NCBI RefSeq assembly: GCF_031455195.1
Contig: NZ_JAVDSH010000009.1
Coordinates: 1 to 64,000, forward strand
DNA length: 64,000 bases
Direction: 5' to 3'
DNA from: Arthrobacter nitroguajacolicus_D
GTDB lineage: Bacteria > Actinomycetota > Actinomycetes > Actinomycetales > Micrococcaceae
The notes below the pieces were generated by a model. It was not told where the DNA came from. It ran no database searches and saw only the letters and a list, made by a program, of their open reading frames with translations. Position numbers and translations under genes: made by a program. This document shows, piece after piece, positions 18,282 to 27,777 of this stretch (position 1 is its first letter; each line of letters begins with the position of its first letter).

Positions 18282-18861
18282 CGTCCGTTTCGTCCTACAT
18301 GGGTTTCCTGGCTCATTCCATGCAGCACTACTTCGGTGGCCGCGCCGGTGACGGAGGGCAGTCACATCGCCTTCTGATTAGCCAGTTCACGACGCCCAGC
18401 TGAGGACATAACGAAGCTGGTGGACGGGTTCGGGTTCTTGGGTGCGTGGGACTTGCGTCGGCTGCGGCGGGGCCTTGAAGGCATCCTCCTCAGCACCCAG
18501 CCTCGCCCTCCTGGTGAAACCAATCCCAGCGTATTTTATGGCGCGGCCAGCAAATGCATATGGACGCTGAGTAGTTCGCTTTGGCGCCCATAGGCATCGA
18601 TATCTCGTCAGGAGGTACGCCGGCATGTCCACGCCTCACCACGATCAGCGGCCCCCGGGCTGGCAGGGCCATGGACGGCACTGTTGCGGTTCGTGATCGA
18701 GGACCGTTCACAACTGCTCAAATCCCTGCCCGCCGGCCGCCGAGCAGTGGGCTGGATGACCGGCTCGAAACGATCCAGGTGCTTCCCGTCCTCCGTTTCA
18801 GCCTCCCGCCACAACACTTGGCCAATCAGCCAGCCCTAGAATCCGGTGGGCCCGTCAAGTG
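18282..18861. other. Gap between convergent units; possible gene remnant
   Basis: 580 bp with no intact gene. On the plus strand the frame through 18681-18780 reads ALLRFVIEDRSQLLKSLPAG and on to GRRAVGWM, which looks protein-like, but it has no start or ribosome site and stops soon after. Minus-strand frames here are short and of odd composition. A decayed insertion sequence or gene fragment is plausible; no terminal inverted repeats were found. Confidence 0.4.
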
Positions 18862-20151
18862 TCAAATACGTTGCGATTCAAGTTTGGTGTGGTCCCAGGC
18901 CCCTCTGGTGTCAACGACGCTCTTCCCCTTAAGGATCTCCAAATCGAGTCCTCGGAATTGTTCGTGGTCAACAAGAAGAATAACTACATCTGAACGCTCG
19001 ATGGCGGTCTCAACTGCAACCAGTTCCACATTCTCGCGGGTCGCAAGGGCCCGCGGCAAAGCTTCCACGTGCGGTTCGACCACATTAATACGCCGGCCGG
19101 GTAGCTGCTCGGCAAGAACGCTGGTAATCAGTACGGCAGGCGATTCTCGAAGATCATCAATGTTTGCTTTGAAAGCCAGACCAAGGGCCGCGATCTCAGA
19201 CGCCGGGCCAAAGGCATCGAGAGCCTGTATTGCTTTCTCAACGACCCATTCAGGTTTCCCATCATTCACCTCGCGAGCAGTGCGGATCAGCTGTGACTCC
19301 TTGGGAGCTGCAGCAACGATGAACCATGGATCAACAGCAATGCAGTGTCCGCCAACACCTGGTCCCGGCTGGAGGATGTTTACGCGTGGGTGGTGATTAG
19401 CCAAGCGAATCAGCTCCCAGACGTCGATTCCCAATTTGTCGCTAATCACAGACAGCTCGTTGGCGAACGCGATATTGACATCACGATATGAGTTCTCCAC
19501 GAGCTTCGCCATTTCAGCGGTAACGGCATCCGTAGTGAGGATCTCGCCTTGGCAAAATACTGCGTAGAGTTTTTTGGCCGCCTCCGCAGCTTCAGGAGTC
19601 ATGCCGCCTACGATCCTGTCATTGGTCACGAGCTCGATCATTACTCGACCTGGAAGAACGCGTTCAGGACAATGAGCTACGAGGATCGCGGGCCGGGAGT
19701 CAGAACCATCAATGCTCAGATCGGGGCGTAGACCCAGAATGTAGTTGGTCATGTGTTCAGTGGCACCCGGAGGCGAGGTCGACTCGAGAATAAGTAGCTC
19801 ACCACCCTGCAATTGCGGGGCGATCCCGCGAGCGGCGGCCTCTATGTAGCTAAGGTCAGCAGAGTGGTCGTCCCTGAACGGAGTTGGTACCGCCACGATG
19901 TAGGCCTCGGCTGGTGGGGTCAATGTCGTCGCTTTGAGGCGACCCTGACTTACGGCCCCGGAAACGTGCACGGCCAGGTCCGGCTCCACGAACGGCACCT
20001 GACCTGCGTTCACGGCATCGACAGTACTTGGGCTTACGTCCACGCCAATGACCTCCATGCCATTGGTGGCCAAAATGGCTGCAGTCGGAAGCCCGATGTA
20101 GCCCAGGCCAATAACTGCGACGCGATTGATGGTGTTCAAAATGCTCCCCAT
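18862..20151 (-). CDS. wecC: UDP-N-acetyl-D-mannosamine dehydrogenase
   Basis: Oxidises UDP-ManNAc to UDP-ManNAcA with two NAD. Rossmann motif VIGLGYIGLP at the N-terminus, ESTSPPGAT, VAHCPERVLPG, ENSYRDVNIAFANEL, and the catalytic Cys in GVGGHCIAVDPWF (about residue 268) are all present; the C-terminal UDP-binding domain begins at ALGLAFKANIDDLRESP. Length (429 aa) is normal. The ATG at 20151 lacks a ribosome site; GGGGAG 4 bases before an in-frame TTG at 20139 makes that a likely real start. Last gene of the operon that starts at 27538; pairs with wecB. Confidence 0.94.
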   Translation of the reverse strand: MGSILNTINRVAVIGLGYIGLPTAAILATNGMEVIGVDVSPSTVDAVNAGQVPFVEPDLAVHVSGAVSQGRLKATTLTPPAEAYIVAVPTPFRDDHSADLSYIEAAARGIAPQLQGGELLILESTSPPGATEHMTNYILGLRPDLSIDGSDSRPAILVAHCPERVLPGRVMIELVTNDRIVGGMTPEAAEAAKKLYAVFCQGEILTTDAVTAEMAKLVENSYRDVNIAFANELSVISDKLGIDVWELIRLANHHPRVNILQPGPGVGGHCIAVDPWFIVAAAPKESQLIRTAREVNDGKPEWVVEKAIQALDAFGPASEIAALGLAFKANIDDLRESPAVLITSVLAEQLPGRRINVVEPHVEALPRALATRENVELVAVETAIERSDVVILLVDHEQFRGLDLEILKGKSVVDTRGAWDHTKLESQRI

Positions 20152-20163
20152 TTTGTTTGAGTG

Positions 20164-22080
20164 CTAAAGAGTGATGTGTTCCGTCGGCTTGCCCCAAAAC
20201 TGAACATCGCCGGAGGCAAGAAGCTCGTCATCCGATGCAGTCCAGGTGTGGCCGGAAGCCGACCTCTGTACGTAGTAGTTGTACCGGTCGGAGGCGTAGA
20301 TCTTGCCGCCATCATCGCTGACCGCCCGCATGAATGCGGTGTCTTCGCCGCGCCCAAGCTCCTTGAACGGGTGGCGCTCGAAAACAGAACGTCGGGCCAT
20401 AATGGTTGCTCCGATAACCATATGGCCGAACCTGTGCTCCATGTTCTTGAACCGCAGCAGTGTGGCGTTCCGACCTTCGATGTACATGTAATGAGCCAGT
20501 TTTCCTACGACATCCGCGTCAGAAAACATCAACGCGTTGACTTGGTCCTGCAGGTAGTTGGGCCCGTAGTAGTCATCATCGTCCATCTTTGTGAGAATGG
20601 AGCCGCTTGACGCTGCCACGCAGAGATTGAGGCAGGTGCCAAGAGTGACAGACCTGGGCTCGTGGAGAAGCGTTACTTGCCGCACGCCGTATTTACGGCG
20701 CAAACGCCAGATTTTCCACCAGCTGGGTTTGAAACCATGCGTCAACAGAACCAATTCCACGTTGACACCCTGCTGTGAGCCAATAGTCCGGAAAACATGC
20801 TCCAGTTGGTGGGGACGAATGGTGGATACCAACGCACTAACGGATTCCGCCTGCACTGGTAGTGATTGGCTGGGCAAAGCCAGCGCTACCACCCTCTCAG
20901 CCCTGTGAGCGTAGGTATGCTCATTCCAGATTCTTCGCTGGGCAAGGTGCACGGAACGATCGTTGAGCTCCGGACTCCTCATCAAGGCCCTCATTAGGCT
21001 TGCAGCCTCGTCCTTAGTCGAGACACTGTGGATCTCGCCATCGGGAAAGAATCGCGGCAAAGCCGGGCTGGGCGTCGTCACAACGGGCGTGCCGGACGCT
21101 GTTATCTCAAAGATTCGACGTGCACACATGGACGGAGAATCAACAACTGAGTTGACATTCAAGAAGACTTTGTAGGCCTTGTAGGCCGTCAACATTTGGT
21201 CGTACGTCAGCGATCCGACCACGCGCGAGTCATAAGGTGCGGGGAACTGATAGTCAGGATTCCCGCCCAATTGCCGGGAGAAGATCTCCAGTCCGTGTTT
21301 AACCCTGTCGGATCCCTCCATGGCCCCGGCAAGCAGGACGTGCATTTGTTCGCGACGCTCAGGGTACTTATGGGCAAAATACATTCCGGCAAATGCCACA
21401 TCGCGGGAGTGACGCCCTTCCCTTGGTCGGACGGGATTGTGGATTGCCGGCTGCGCCGCAAAGGGGAGTACATCCACGCGGTTGTGTCCAAGCGCCTGCC
21501 TGTAGTCCGGAAGCTTGTTCTCGTCGGAAGTAAAGACGACGTCAAACTCACGGGCCGCCGGCAAGAAGTCATGGAAGTGAGGTGGATCTTCTTTGTTCCA
21601 AAAGACTGTCGGAATACTGTTATCGCGGCACCATTGCATCAGGTTCAGGAATTCCTGCTTTGGCCCGCTGGTCCCAGTCAGCTGATACTTCCAGGAACCG
21701 CCGTTGCCCTCCCATGCCGACTCGACGAACAGGAAATCGATGCGCTGCTCCTGGAGCTGCTGTAACCATCGATCCTTCGACAGGAGGACGAGGTTCCATT
21801 CATAGGTAAAGGCTTTGGCTGAGAAGTCGTCGAGAATCACAGCCACTGTCAGATCGTCCCGTCGCGCGCGCGCCGGCGGGTAGTCAAAGGCCGGGAAGGT
21901 CAGGCGTCGCTGTTTTTCACCGCTGGTTATAGAGACCGCCGCGCGAGCCTCGATATTTTTAGCAGCAGTCTTATTAACGTTGAGTGCGCGCTGACGTTTG
22001 AGCCACGTCTGCATCTGCTGGAACCCTCCAGCCCGAAAGTGCCAAGCGGCTTTCCGCAAATCACCTACTGTGTAGATCAT
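20164..22080 (-). CDS. Double-domain glycosyltransferase (CgeB-like GT-B plus GT2), paralogue 2
   Basis: 638 aa. Residues about 75-410 form a complete CgeB/DUF3880-like GT-B domain (FLFVESAWEGNGGSW, VFWNKEDPPHF, FAGMYFAHKYPERR, ARRIFEITASGTPVV, WNEHTYAHRA). Residues about 415-638 are a GT2 domain with KMDDDDYYGPNYL near 499 and GEDTAFMR. Two different catalytic folds in one chain suggest two successive sugar transfers. It overlaps the ABC ATPase gene by 4 bases (ATGA) and so belongs to the exporter operon. The paralogue at 10549 keeps only the GT2 half in good condition. Confidence 0.88.
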   Translation of the reverse strand: MIYTVGDLRKAAWHFRAGGFQQMQTWLKRQRALNVNKTAAKNIEARAAVSITSGEKQRRLTFPAFDYPPARARRDDLTVAVILDDFSAKAFTYEWNLVLLSKDRWLQQLQEQRIDFLFVESAWEGNGGSWKYQLTGTSGPKQEFLNLMQWCRDNSIPTVFWNKEDPPHFHDFLPAAREFDVVFTSDENKLPDYRQALGHNRVDVLPFAAQPAIHNPVRPREGRHSRDVAFAGMYFAHKYPERREQMHVLLAGAMEGSDRVKHGLEIFSRQLGGNPDYQFPAPYDSRVVGSLTYDQMLTAYKAYKVFLNVNSVVDSPSMCARRIFEITASGTPVVTTPSPALPRFFPDGEIHSVSTKDEAASLMRALMRSPELNDRSVHLAQRRIWNEHTYAHRAERVVALALPSQSLPVQAESVSALVSTIRPHQLEHVFRTIGSQQGVNVELVLLTHGFKPSWWKIWRLRRKYGVRQVTLLHEPRSVTLGTCLNLCVAASSGSILTKMDDDDYYGPNYLQDQVNALMFSDADVVGKLAHYMYIEGRNATLLRFKNMEHRFGHMVIGATIMARRSVFERHPFKELGRGEDTAFMRAVSDDGGKIYASDRYNYYVQRSASGHTWTASDDELLASGDVQFWGKPTEHITL

Positions 22081-22967
22081 GCCCGGCTCCTACGCATCTT
22101 ACTTCTGGCCAACACTTCTGTCATTTGCAAACTAGCCCGTGCGTCATCACGGATTCTTGCAGCAGTTATACCGTTTCCTTTTGCCAGGTTGCCGGTGAAA
22201 TCCTGGTACGCCTTGACCGTTTTGGCCGGATCTCCATCCATGATCATGTGGCCCATGTCCAGCCACACAACACGGCTGCACATGCTGGTGATGGTGTCCA
22301 ATGAGTGGCTCACAATGAAAACGCACCCTGCCTGTTCGCGCAGTTGGTCCATGCGGCGCTTGCTTCTATCACCGAACTGGGCATCTCCGGTATTCAGAGC
22401 CTCGTCGACCAGCAGAATTTCGGGATCAATACTCGCAGCAATGGCGAAGCGAAGCCTGGATGCCATACCCGACGAATACGATTTCATAGGCAGATAGATG
22501 GAGTCCTTAAGTCCCGAAAGCTCCACAATCGAGGCGAACTTAGCGGACACCTCCCGACGGCTCATACCCATGGCAAGACAGCCTAGAACTACGTTCTGGT
22601 GACCGGAAAGATCGCCGACGAGGGCCGCATTCACTCCAAGCATGATTGGCGTGCTGGAGGCAAAAACCGCACCGGAAGAAGGCCTTACCTGCCCGCAAAT
22701 GAGCTTCATAAGCGTGCTCTTGCCCGAACCGTTTCGCCCAATGATGCCCACCGACTCACCACGCTCCACCACAAGAGACAACTCGTGCAACGCCCGCACG
22801 GTTATAGTGTTCGGGCGCCTTGACAAACGTCCCAGCAAGCTCGTCTCACGCCGTTCCTTCGCAACAGCCTCAGAGTCTGTAGTAACGACGCGATACTCCA
22901 TGGCTGCACGGTCCACCACCACGCAAGGGTGACCCTCAACATCCAGTACCTCCTCAGCCACGACCAT
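22077..22967 (-). CDS. ABC transporter ATPase of the polysaccharide exporter (TagH/Wzt type)
   Basis: 296 aa from the ATG at 22967, chosen because GGGGAGG lies 6 bases upstream; a longer frame to 23069 would overlap the permease far more. Walker A GIIGRNGSGKSTLMK, signature YSSGMASRLRFAIA, Walker B EILLVDEALNTGD and the switch His in VSHSLD are intact. The roughly 60-residue extension before the ABC core and the short tail match TagH/Wzt-type exporters of teichoic acid or O-antigen rather than lipid or drug exporters. No large C-terminal carbohydrate-binding domain is present, favouring a Tag-like mechanism. Confidence 0.92.
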   Translation of the reverse strand: MVVAEEVLDVEGHPCVVVDRAAMEYRVVTTDSEAVAKERRETSLLGRLSRRPNTITVRALHELSLVVERGESVGIIGRNGSGKSTLMKLICGQVRPSSGAVFASSTPIMLGVNAALVGDLSGHQNVVLGCLAMGMSRREVSAKFASIVELSGLKDSIYLPMKSYSSGMASRLRFAIAASIDPEILLVDEALNTGDAQFGDRSKRRMDQLREQAGCVFIVSHSLDTITSMCSRVVWLDMGHMIMDGDPAKTVKAYQDFTGNLAKGNGITAARIRDDARASLQMTEVLARSKMRRSRA

Positions 22968-23841
22968 AAGATTCCTCCCCCTGCCAAAAGAAGACCATGC
23001 CGAGAAGAAGGGCTCCAAGAGCCCAAACGGCAAGCGTCGCCCAAGACTGCCACGTAGGCGCTTGCGCATAAAGTACGCAGTTTCTAATTATGTCGATGAC
23101 GTTGAACAACGGGTTCATCTTGAGTAGCGCCAAAATGTCCGGATGCGTAACGAAGCGGTCGTAGGAGTAAAAGATTGCGGATCCATACATCCAGGCGCGC
23201 ATGAAGAACGGCAGTAAGTGAGTTGCATCGTGCACACGGGAGATAATGCGCGCAAGTATGAGCCCGACGCCCAAATTGAAGATTCCTTGGAGAGCCAACG
23301 CAGGAACTATCAAGAGCCAAAGCCATGAGATTTTTTCAACCGGCGGTACAACAGTGATGATTAAAAGCATCGCCAGAATCAGCGGGAAGTTCGCCATCAT
23401 TTCCCGAATGTTGACCCCTATGGGCAGGGTTGCACGAGGGAAATTAAAGGCTTGAACGACTGACTTGTTGCTGTGGATCGATCTGGCACCACTCGTAATG
23501 GCACCGGAAGTTCCCTGAAAGATGAAGATACCGATCACGAGGTAGCCAACGTAGTTGTCGATACCGTGACCTGTCTGGAGCAGCATGCCGAAAATCACGT
23601 AGTACGTCAGCCCGTTGAAGACCGGATTCAGCAACAACCACGCACTGCCCAGGCGGTCGCGGCGCGTTCCGCTCTGAACGCGGGCCCTGGCATCGTAGAA
23701 GATAAACGCCCTGAAGTCCCACAGTTGAACAAGATAGTCCAGGAAACCGGGGCGGGCACCCACGCGCGTCAGCCGCCGCATGTCCACAGCCCTCGGCTGC
23801 ACCACCGCGGGCTCTGGCAAAAGTGCCTTCTTAGCCGACAT
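22954..23841 (-). CDS. ABC-2 type permease of the polysaccharide exporter (TagG/Wzm type)
   Basis: 295 aa with about six hydrophobic segments (for example NGLTYYVIFGMLL, NYVGYLVIGIFIF, FPLILAMLLIITVV, LLIVPALALQGIFNLGVGLIL). NFPRATLPIG and MNPLFNVIDIIR are typical of the TagG/Wzm permease family. Moves the lipid-linked polymer across the membrane with the ATPase encoded next to it. Its ATG overlaps the stop of the upstream GT4 gene by one base, and its end overlaps the ATPase gene by 14 bases. Confidence 0.92.
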   Translation of the reverse strand: MSAKKALLPEPAVVQPRAVDMRRLTRVGARPGFLDYLVQLWDFRAFIFYDARARVQSGTRRDRLGSAWLLLNPVFNGLTYYVIFGMLLQTGHGIDNYVGYLVIGIFIFQGTSGAITSGARSIHSNKSVVQAFNFPRATLPIGVNIREMMANFPLILAMLLIITVVPPVEKISWLWLLIVPALALQGIFNLGVGLILARIISRVHDATHLLPFFMRAWMYGSAIFYSYDRFVTHPDILALLKMNPLFNVIDIIRNCVLYAQAPTWQSWATLAVWALGALLLGMVFFWQGEESYGRG

Positions 23842-25592
23842 TAGCTGGCCTTTCTATTGTGGTTGGAAATCGCAGCACTGTACGCCTGTGCATATGCGTG
23901 TGCGTTGGCGCTCCATGTTCTCGTAGCCAACACGTCCTGCCTTCCAGCAGCTCCTAAACGCTTGCGCAAACCTTCATCCTCCAGCAATTCCAGCAACACC
24001 TCACTAAGCCCCACTGGGTCTGACGGCTCGGCAAGCCGGCCGGTGACGCCATCGTGCACTATCTCGCAAAGGGCCTCGAGGCGGCTGGCCACCACAGGTC
24101 GCGCGCAAGCCAGGGCCTCCACTGGCTTCAACGGAGTTACGGAACGGGTAACAGATAGATCCTTGCGGGGCACCACAAATACATCCAAGGCCTGGTGGTA
24201 GAGCTTGGCTTGCTCAGCAGGAACACGCCCGGTGAACACGACTTTCCCTGCGAGCCCCAACCGCTGCACCTGGGTCCGAAGAGCAGGGGCAGAGGTCCCG
24301 TCACCCACCAGAAGCAGCCTTAACCTTGGCAGCCTCGGGGCGAGCAACGCAAATGCTGTGACGAGGTCATCGATGCCCTCGTAATCAACCAAGCTGCTCA
24401 CAGTGCCTACATACAGCAGCCCGGCGTCCAGACCGAGGACACCCCGGGCGTCCTGCTGCGACATCGGCACGCTGAAGTAGTCTCCACCAACCGCATTAGG
24501 ACTGATCAGCACCTTCTCTTCGGGGATTCCAGCAGCCACGATGTTGTGCTTCATGGCTTCCCCCAGTGTCACCACCAGGTCAGCACGCCGCATGGTTTCG
24601 GCCTCGCGCTCCATGAACAGTTGGTAACGTTCGCTGTTCCGCGATTCCGCTCCCCGGGTGGAAGCCCAGGTATCAGCGAGCTGGCCACGGACTTCGTAAA
24701 CCCAGGGCACACCAATTGCATGAGCAACCTCACCAGCAACGAGGCCATTTACGAAGTGTGTAGTGGTGTGAATAACACTCGGCTTGAAGTCCCGGGCAAC
24801 GGCCAAGAGTCCTTCCGTTTGCTGCTGCAACCGACCGTCCATGGTCTTGGCCATCTTGCCAGGCAACAACCTTTGATAGGTCACGCCATCCACGACGTCC
24901 GTGTCCTTGGCAGTGAGCACACCAATTTGCACGGGGTACCCGATACGGGTCACGGCCAGAGTTTCCCACCCCACGGCCTGCTGCGCCGTCAAAATCGAAT
25001 GCGTTCGTCTTGCATACCCACTTCCGGTGTGAGGCAAGGAGTTCGTCAGGAGATGAAGGACCCGGTTATTGCGCGAACTGGAAACGGCCGTCTTCAAGGA
25101 CGGGCGCCAACCCTCAAAGACGCTGAGCTCGGAAGACAAACGGCGCTGCTGCTTGGCCATATTTCCAGGCCGGCCTTCGAGGGCTTGGACGGCCCCGTTC
25201 ATATCGCCGGCGTACCAGCGTCGACGCGCCGTGGTTGCCGCTGCGTGCGGGCTGGAAGCGGCGGCGTGGAGGAAGGTGTCCGCCCAGTCGGCCTGCTCTG
25301 CCGCCAATGCCACCTCTGCGGCTTTCCGGGCGTGCTCTGAAGACTTCACGTTGGCATGGGCGTTCTGGAACCGCCGCTTCAATGCCTCGCCGTCACCTGC
25401 AGCATGGCTGGCCATCATCAGGAACGGGCTCGTGGAATCAGGAATTGCCCCTGAGAGTGTGCGCGCCAACGGTCGCACGATTCTTGACGGAAGACGCCTA
25501 AGGACCTGAAGGGCGAGCACAAATGGCGCTTCACGACGGTGCTCTGAGACCGTACTGAAAGCCAGGGCCATATTTCTAAGGAAAGGTCTCAC
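23841..25592 (-). CDS. GT4 family glycosyltransferase with helical N-terminal extension
   Basis: 583 aa. Residues about 1-170 are helical and Ala-rich, without recognised domain. From about 175 a GT-B/GT4 enzyme follows: VLHLLTNSLPHTGSGYARRT, SVIHTTTHFVNG, YVGTVSSLVDYEGID, LLLVGDG, VFTGRVPAEQ and the nucleotide-sugar block SVTPLKPVEALACARPVVAS. GTG start overlapping the upstream stop by 4 bases (GTGA). Probably extends the lipid-linked wall polymer; the sugar is not predictable. Confidence 0.88.
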   Translation of the reverse strand: MRPFLRNMALAFSTVSEHRREAPFVLALQVLRRLPSRIVRPLARTLSGAIPDSTSPFLMMASHAAGDGEALKRRFQNAHANVKSSEHARKAAEVALAAEQADWADTFLHAAASSPHAAATTARRRWYAGDMNGAVQALEGRPGNMAKQQRRLSSELSVFEGWRPSLKTAVSSSRNNRVLHLLTNSLPHTGSGYARRTHSILTAQQAVGWETLAVTRIGYPVQIGVLTAKDTDVVDGVTYQRLLPGKMAKTMDGRLQQQTEGLLAVARDFKPSVIHTTTHFVNGLVAGEVAHAIGVPWVYEVRGQLADTWASTRGAESRNSERYQLFMEREAETMRRADLVVTLGEAMKHNIVAAGIPEEKVLISPNAVGGDYFSVPMSQQDARGVLGLDAGLLYVGTVSSLVDYEGIDDLVTAFALLAPRLPRLRLLLVGDGTSAPALRTQVQRLGLAGKVVFTGRVPAEQAKLYHQALDVFVVPRKDLSVTRSVTPLKPVEALACARPVVASRLEALCEIVHDGVTGRLAEPSDPVGLSEVLLELLEDEGLRKRLGAAGRQDVLATRTWSANAHAYAQAYSAAISNHNRKAS

Positions 25593-26869
25593 GCCTCACC
25601 GTCCTGACAGCGTGCGCTGGTTTCCTGACCAACAAGCTGTGCAATGTGATTCATATAGGTCAGCGCGAGCTTGGAGTATTCAGCATGGTTTTCCACCCAT
25701 TCCCGTCCGCTCTTGCCCGCCGTTAGTCTGCCGCGGTCCTTTGAAAGTTCCCGCCACAGGTCAGCCACCGCCTCGACGGTGGCTGCAACAACGTCACCGC
25801 CTTTCGCATCCAAAATGATGCGCTCAGCTTCGCCCCGGACAATGGCTGTGACGTGGCGGCCGATCGCCAGCACTTCGTACGTCTTTGACGGCACCGTGGT
25901 TTCGAATGACTTCCAGTCATCCCGCAAGGACACTATGCAGGTGTCGGCTTCACGGTATCTATCCATGACCGCCGGTCCTTGGAGCGACGGGTAAAACGTC
26001 ACCGGAGCATCCAGTTCCCGTGCCAATTTAACCAGTTGCGGCCGGCTGGTTCCGTGTCCGACCAACGTCAGATGGAAGCCCTCGCCCAGCAAAGCAGCTG
26101 CCCTGATCAAAATATCCAGTCGTTGGCTCTTACCGTGATTACCCAAATAGAGCGCATGAAAGCCTTCGCGTTCCAGCGGCGGGGGCTCGAGGAAGGGCAT
26201 GGTGCTCAGGTCCAGTCCGTTGCTCACAGTGATGACGTTGCGGATTCCCCTGGCTCGGAGCGTGTCCGCGAAGCCTTCGGTGACCGTAACCACTAGGTCG
26301 GCCCTACGTTGGACGAACTCCACAACATGCTCAACGATGCTCTTCACACTGCCTTGGACGATGCGGGCGTCACGTGCCAGATCCGGCCAAGCATCACGCA
26401 TCTCCACAATGAAAGGAACCCGGCGCAGCTTGGACAGAACCAAGCCAGCAGCGAGCGTTGGGAGGCTGGGGGCCGTCGCGAGGACAGCATGGGGTTTCTT
26501 GCCCGAGAGCCCCACAGGAACCGACAGCACGGCGGAAAAAACCTGATCAATGAGCCGTGCCATTGAAGAGGTCCCAATGTGGCGGAGGTAGGGAACACGA
26601 CGAATGTTCTCACCGTGCGGTCCCCTTTGGATACTGAAAGCCAAACCCGCTTGCCGCCGGGGCAAATTCCGGCGGCCATTGGGGTAGTGCGCTACCGGCG
26701 CGACGACGTCGATGCGCCAACCTGCACGACGGAATTCGCGGGTCAATGCACCCCATCGACGCTGGGGCGGACTGTGTTCTGGCCAATAGGAGTGGGTGAG
26801 AAGCATGAGGCGCAAGGGCGCTTCAACCGGGTCTTGCTCAGCGCTATCCCCTGGGAGGGAGTTGCTCAT
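25589..26869 (-). CDS. GT4 family glycosyltransferase
   Basis: 426 aa. N-terminal acceptor domain LMLLTHSYWPEHSPPQRRWG, then PFIVEMRDAWPDLA, VVTVTEGFADTL, YLGNHGKSQRLDILI, FHLTLVGHG, and the C-terminal KTYEVLAIGRHVTAIV. This resembles WbuB-type transferases. It starts 3 bases after the stop of the Pro-rich gene without its own strong ribosome site, so translation is probably coupled. Confidence 0.9.
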   Translation of the reverse strand: MSNSLPGDSAEQDPVEAPLRLMLLTHSYWPEHSPPQRRWGALTREFRRAGWRIDVVAPVAHYPNGRRNLPRRQAGLAFSIQRGPHGENIRRVPYLRHIGTSSMARLIDQVFSAVLSVPVGLSGKKPHAVLATAPSLPTLAAGLVLSKLRRVPFIVEMRDAWPDLARDARIVQGSVKSIVEHVVEFVQRRADLVVTVTEGFADTLRARGIRNVITVSNGLDLSTMPFLEPPPLEREGFHALYLGNHGKSQRLDILIRAAALLGEGFHLTLVGHGTSRPQLVKLARELDAPVTFYPSLQGPAVMDRYREADTCIVSLRDDWKSFETTVPSKTYEVLAIGRHVTAIVRGEAERIILDAKGGDVVAATVEAVADLWRELSKDRGRLTAGKSGREWVENHAEYSKLALTYMNHIAQLVGQETSARCQDGEA

Positions 26870-26872
26870 GGT

Positions 26873-27538
26873 CTATTTGCCACTGAGGCGGGGCCTACGA
26901 ACACCCTTGGATCGCAAAGCACGGAAGTATGCGGCGCCCAACAGAAGAAGCACCAAGACGGTGGCTCCCTGAACAATAGGGTTGTTCTCAGCTACTGGAG
27001 CCAGCGCTACTTTCAAAGGACCGGCAAGGTCGGCGCTCACCACGGGCGGGGCAGCCGTCTTGGTCGCTATAGGGGTAGGCGTCGGCGTTGGCTCCGGTGA
27101 CACTGACGTCTCCGGCTCGATGGGAAATACTGGTTCACCGATTGCCGGACTCTCCTCTGGCGAGGGAGCTGTTGTCGTAGGTTCCGGGGATGCAGAAGGA
27201 ACCACAGGAGGTACAGCCGGAACCACAGCCGGCGGGGCAACTGGAGCGACTGGCTGGACGACAGGCGGCGGCACTGGGGCCGGCGTCGGATCGGTCGGGG
27301 CAGGACTTGGGTCCGTTGGGACTATGGGTGGGTCTACAGGAACAGGGTTCCCGGGGATGGGATCGACTGGTAGCGGATCAATCGGATTAGGTTCGGGACT
27401 CGGAGATTCCCCTGACTGTTCGCTACCCGGACCTGGGTTCGTTTCCGTAGCCACGGCAGGCTGGGCCCCAAAAAACCCGAAAATGGCCAGCATTAGGACG
27501 GCACTTGCCGCTTGAAAGCGTCTGACTGCCTTTCCCAT
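26873..27538 (-). CDS. Pro-rich secreted protein with C-terminal membrane anchor
   Basis: 221 aa from the ATG at 27538 (GGGGG just upstream); an in-frame start at 27700 has no ribosome site. Signal peptide (AVLMLAIFGFFGAQPAVA), then about 130 residues dominated by Pro, Val, Thr and Glu (PIDPLPVDPIPGNPVPV, PSPAPTDPTPAP), a short mixed region (VSADLAGPLKVALAPVAEN), and a C-terminal transmembrane helix (GATVLVLLLLGAAYFRA) with basic tail. No LPXTG sortase motif is seen. It is the first gene of the exporter operon. Such Pro-rich stretches span the wall, so a tethering or scaffold role for polymer export or attachment is a reasonable guess. Confidence 0.8.
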   Translation of the reverse strand: MGKAVRRFQAASAVLMLAIFGFFGAQPAVATETNPGPGSEQSGESPSPEPNPIDPLPVDPIPGNPVPVDPPIVPTDPSPAPTDPTPAPVPPPVVQPVAPVAPPAVVPAVPPVVPSASPEPTTTAPSPEESPAIGEPVFPIEPETSVSPEPTPTPTPIATKTAAPPVVSADLAGPLKVALAPVAENNPIVQGATVLVLLLLGAAYFRALRSKGVRRPRLSGK

Positions 27539-27734
27539 CTTTCCCCCGTTGTATCTTGGTCCGGTGCTTCCGCACTCGGGACATGCTCCGCCATCTCTGT
27601 CACGACGGCGCGCGGACGTCCACCATCGGAGGGCGGCCCGACTTAGTTTATCGTATGGATTAGCTCCGCTCGCGACACTACTCTGACAAGTCGTCGACAC
27701 GGGAGGTGCTCCTCTGCGACCCGACCTCCGCTGT

Positions 27735-27777
27735 CCTTGCTAGAGTCGTGTCTGCGCAAGCCGACCCCAAGGACAAG
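27735..27777 (+). promoter_or_regulatory. Leader shared with the LCP gene
   Basis: These 43 bases align without gaps to 29535-29577 before the LCP gene, with 31 identical positions by my count: CCTTG, TAGA-TCG, TCTGC, CCGAC and the ribosome site CCAAGGA recur at identical distances from the ATG. TAGAGT at 27741 could be the -10 element; no good -35 is seen at the usual distance. Confidence 0.55.
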
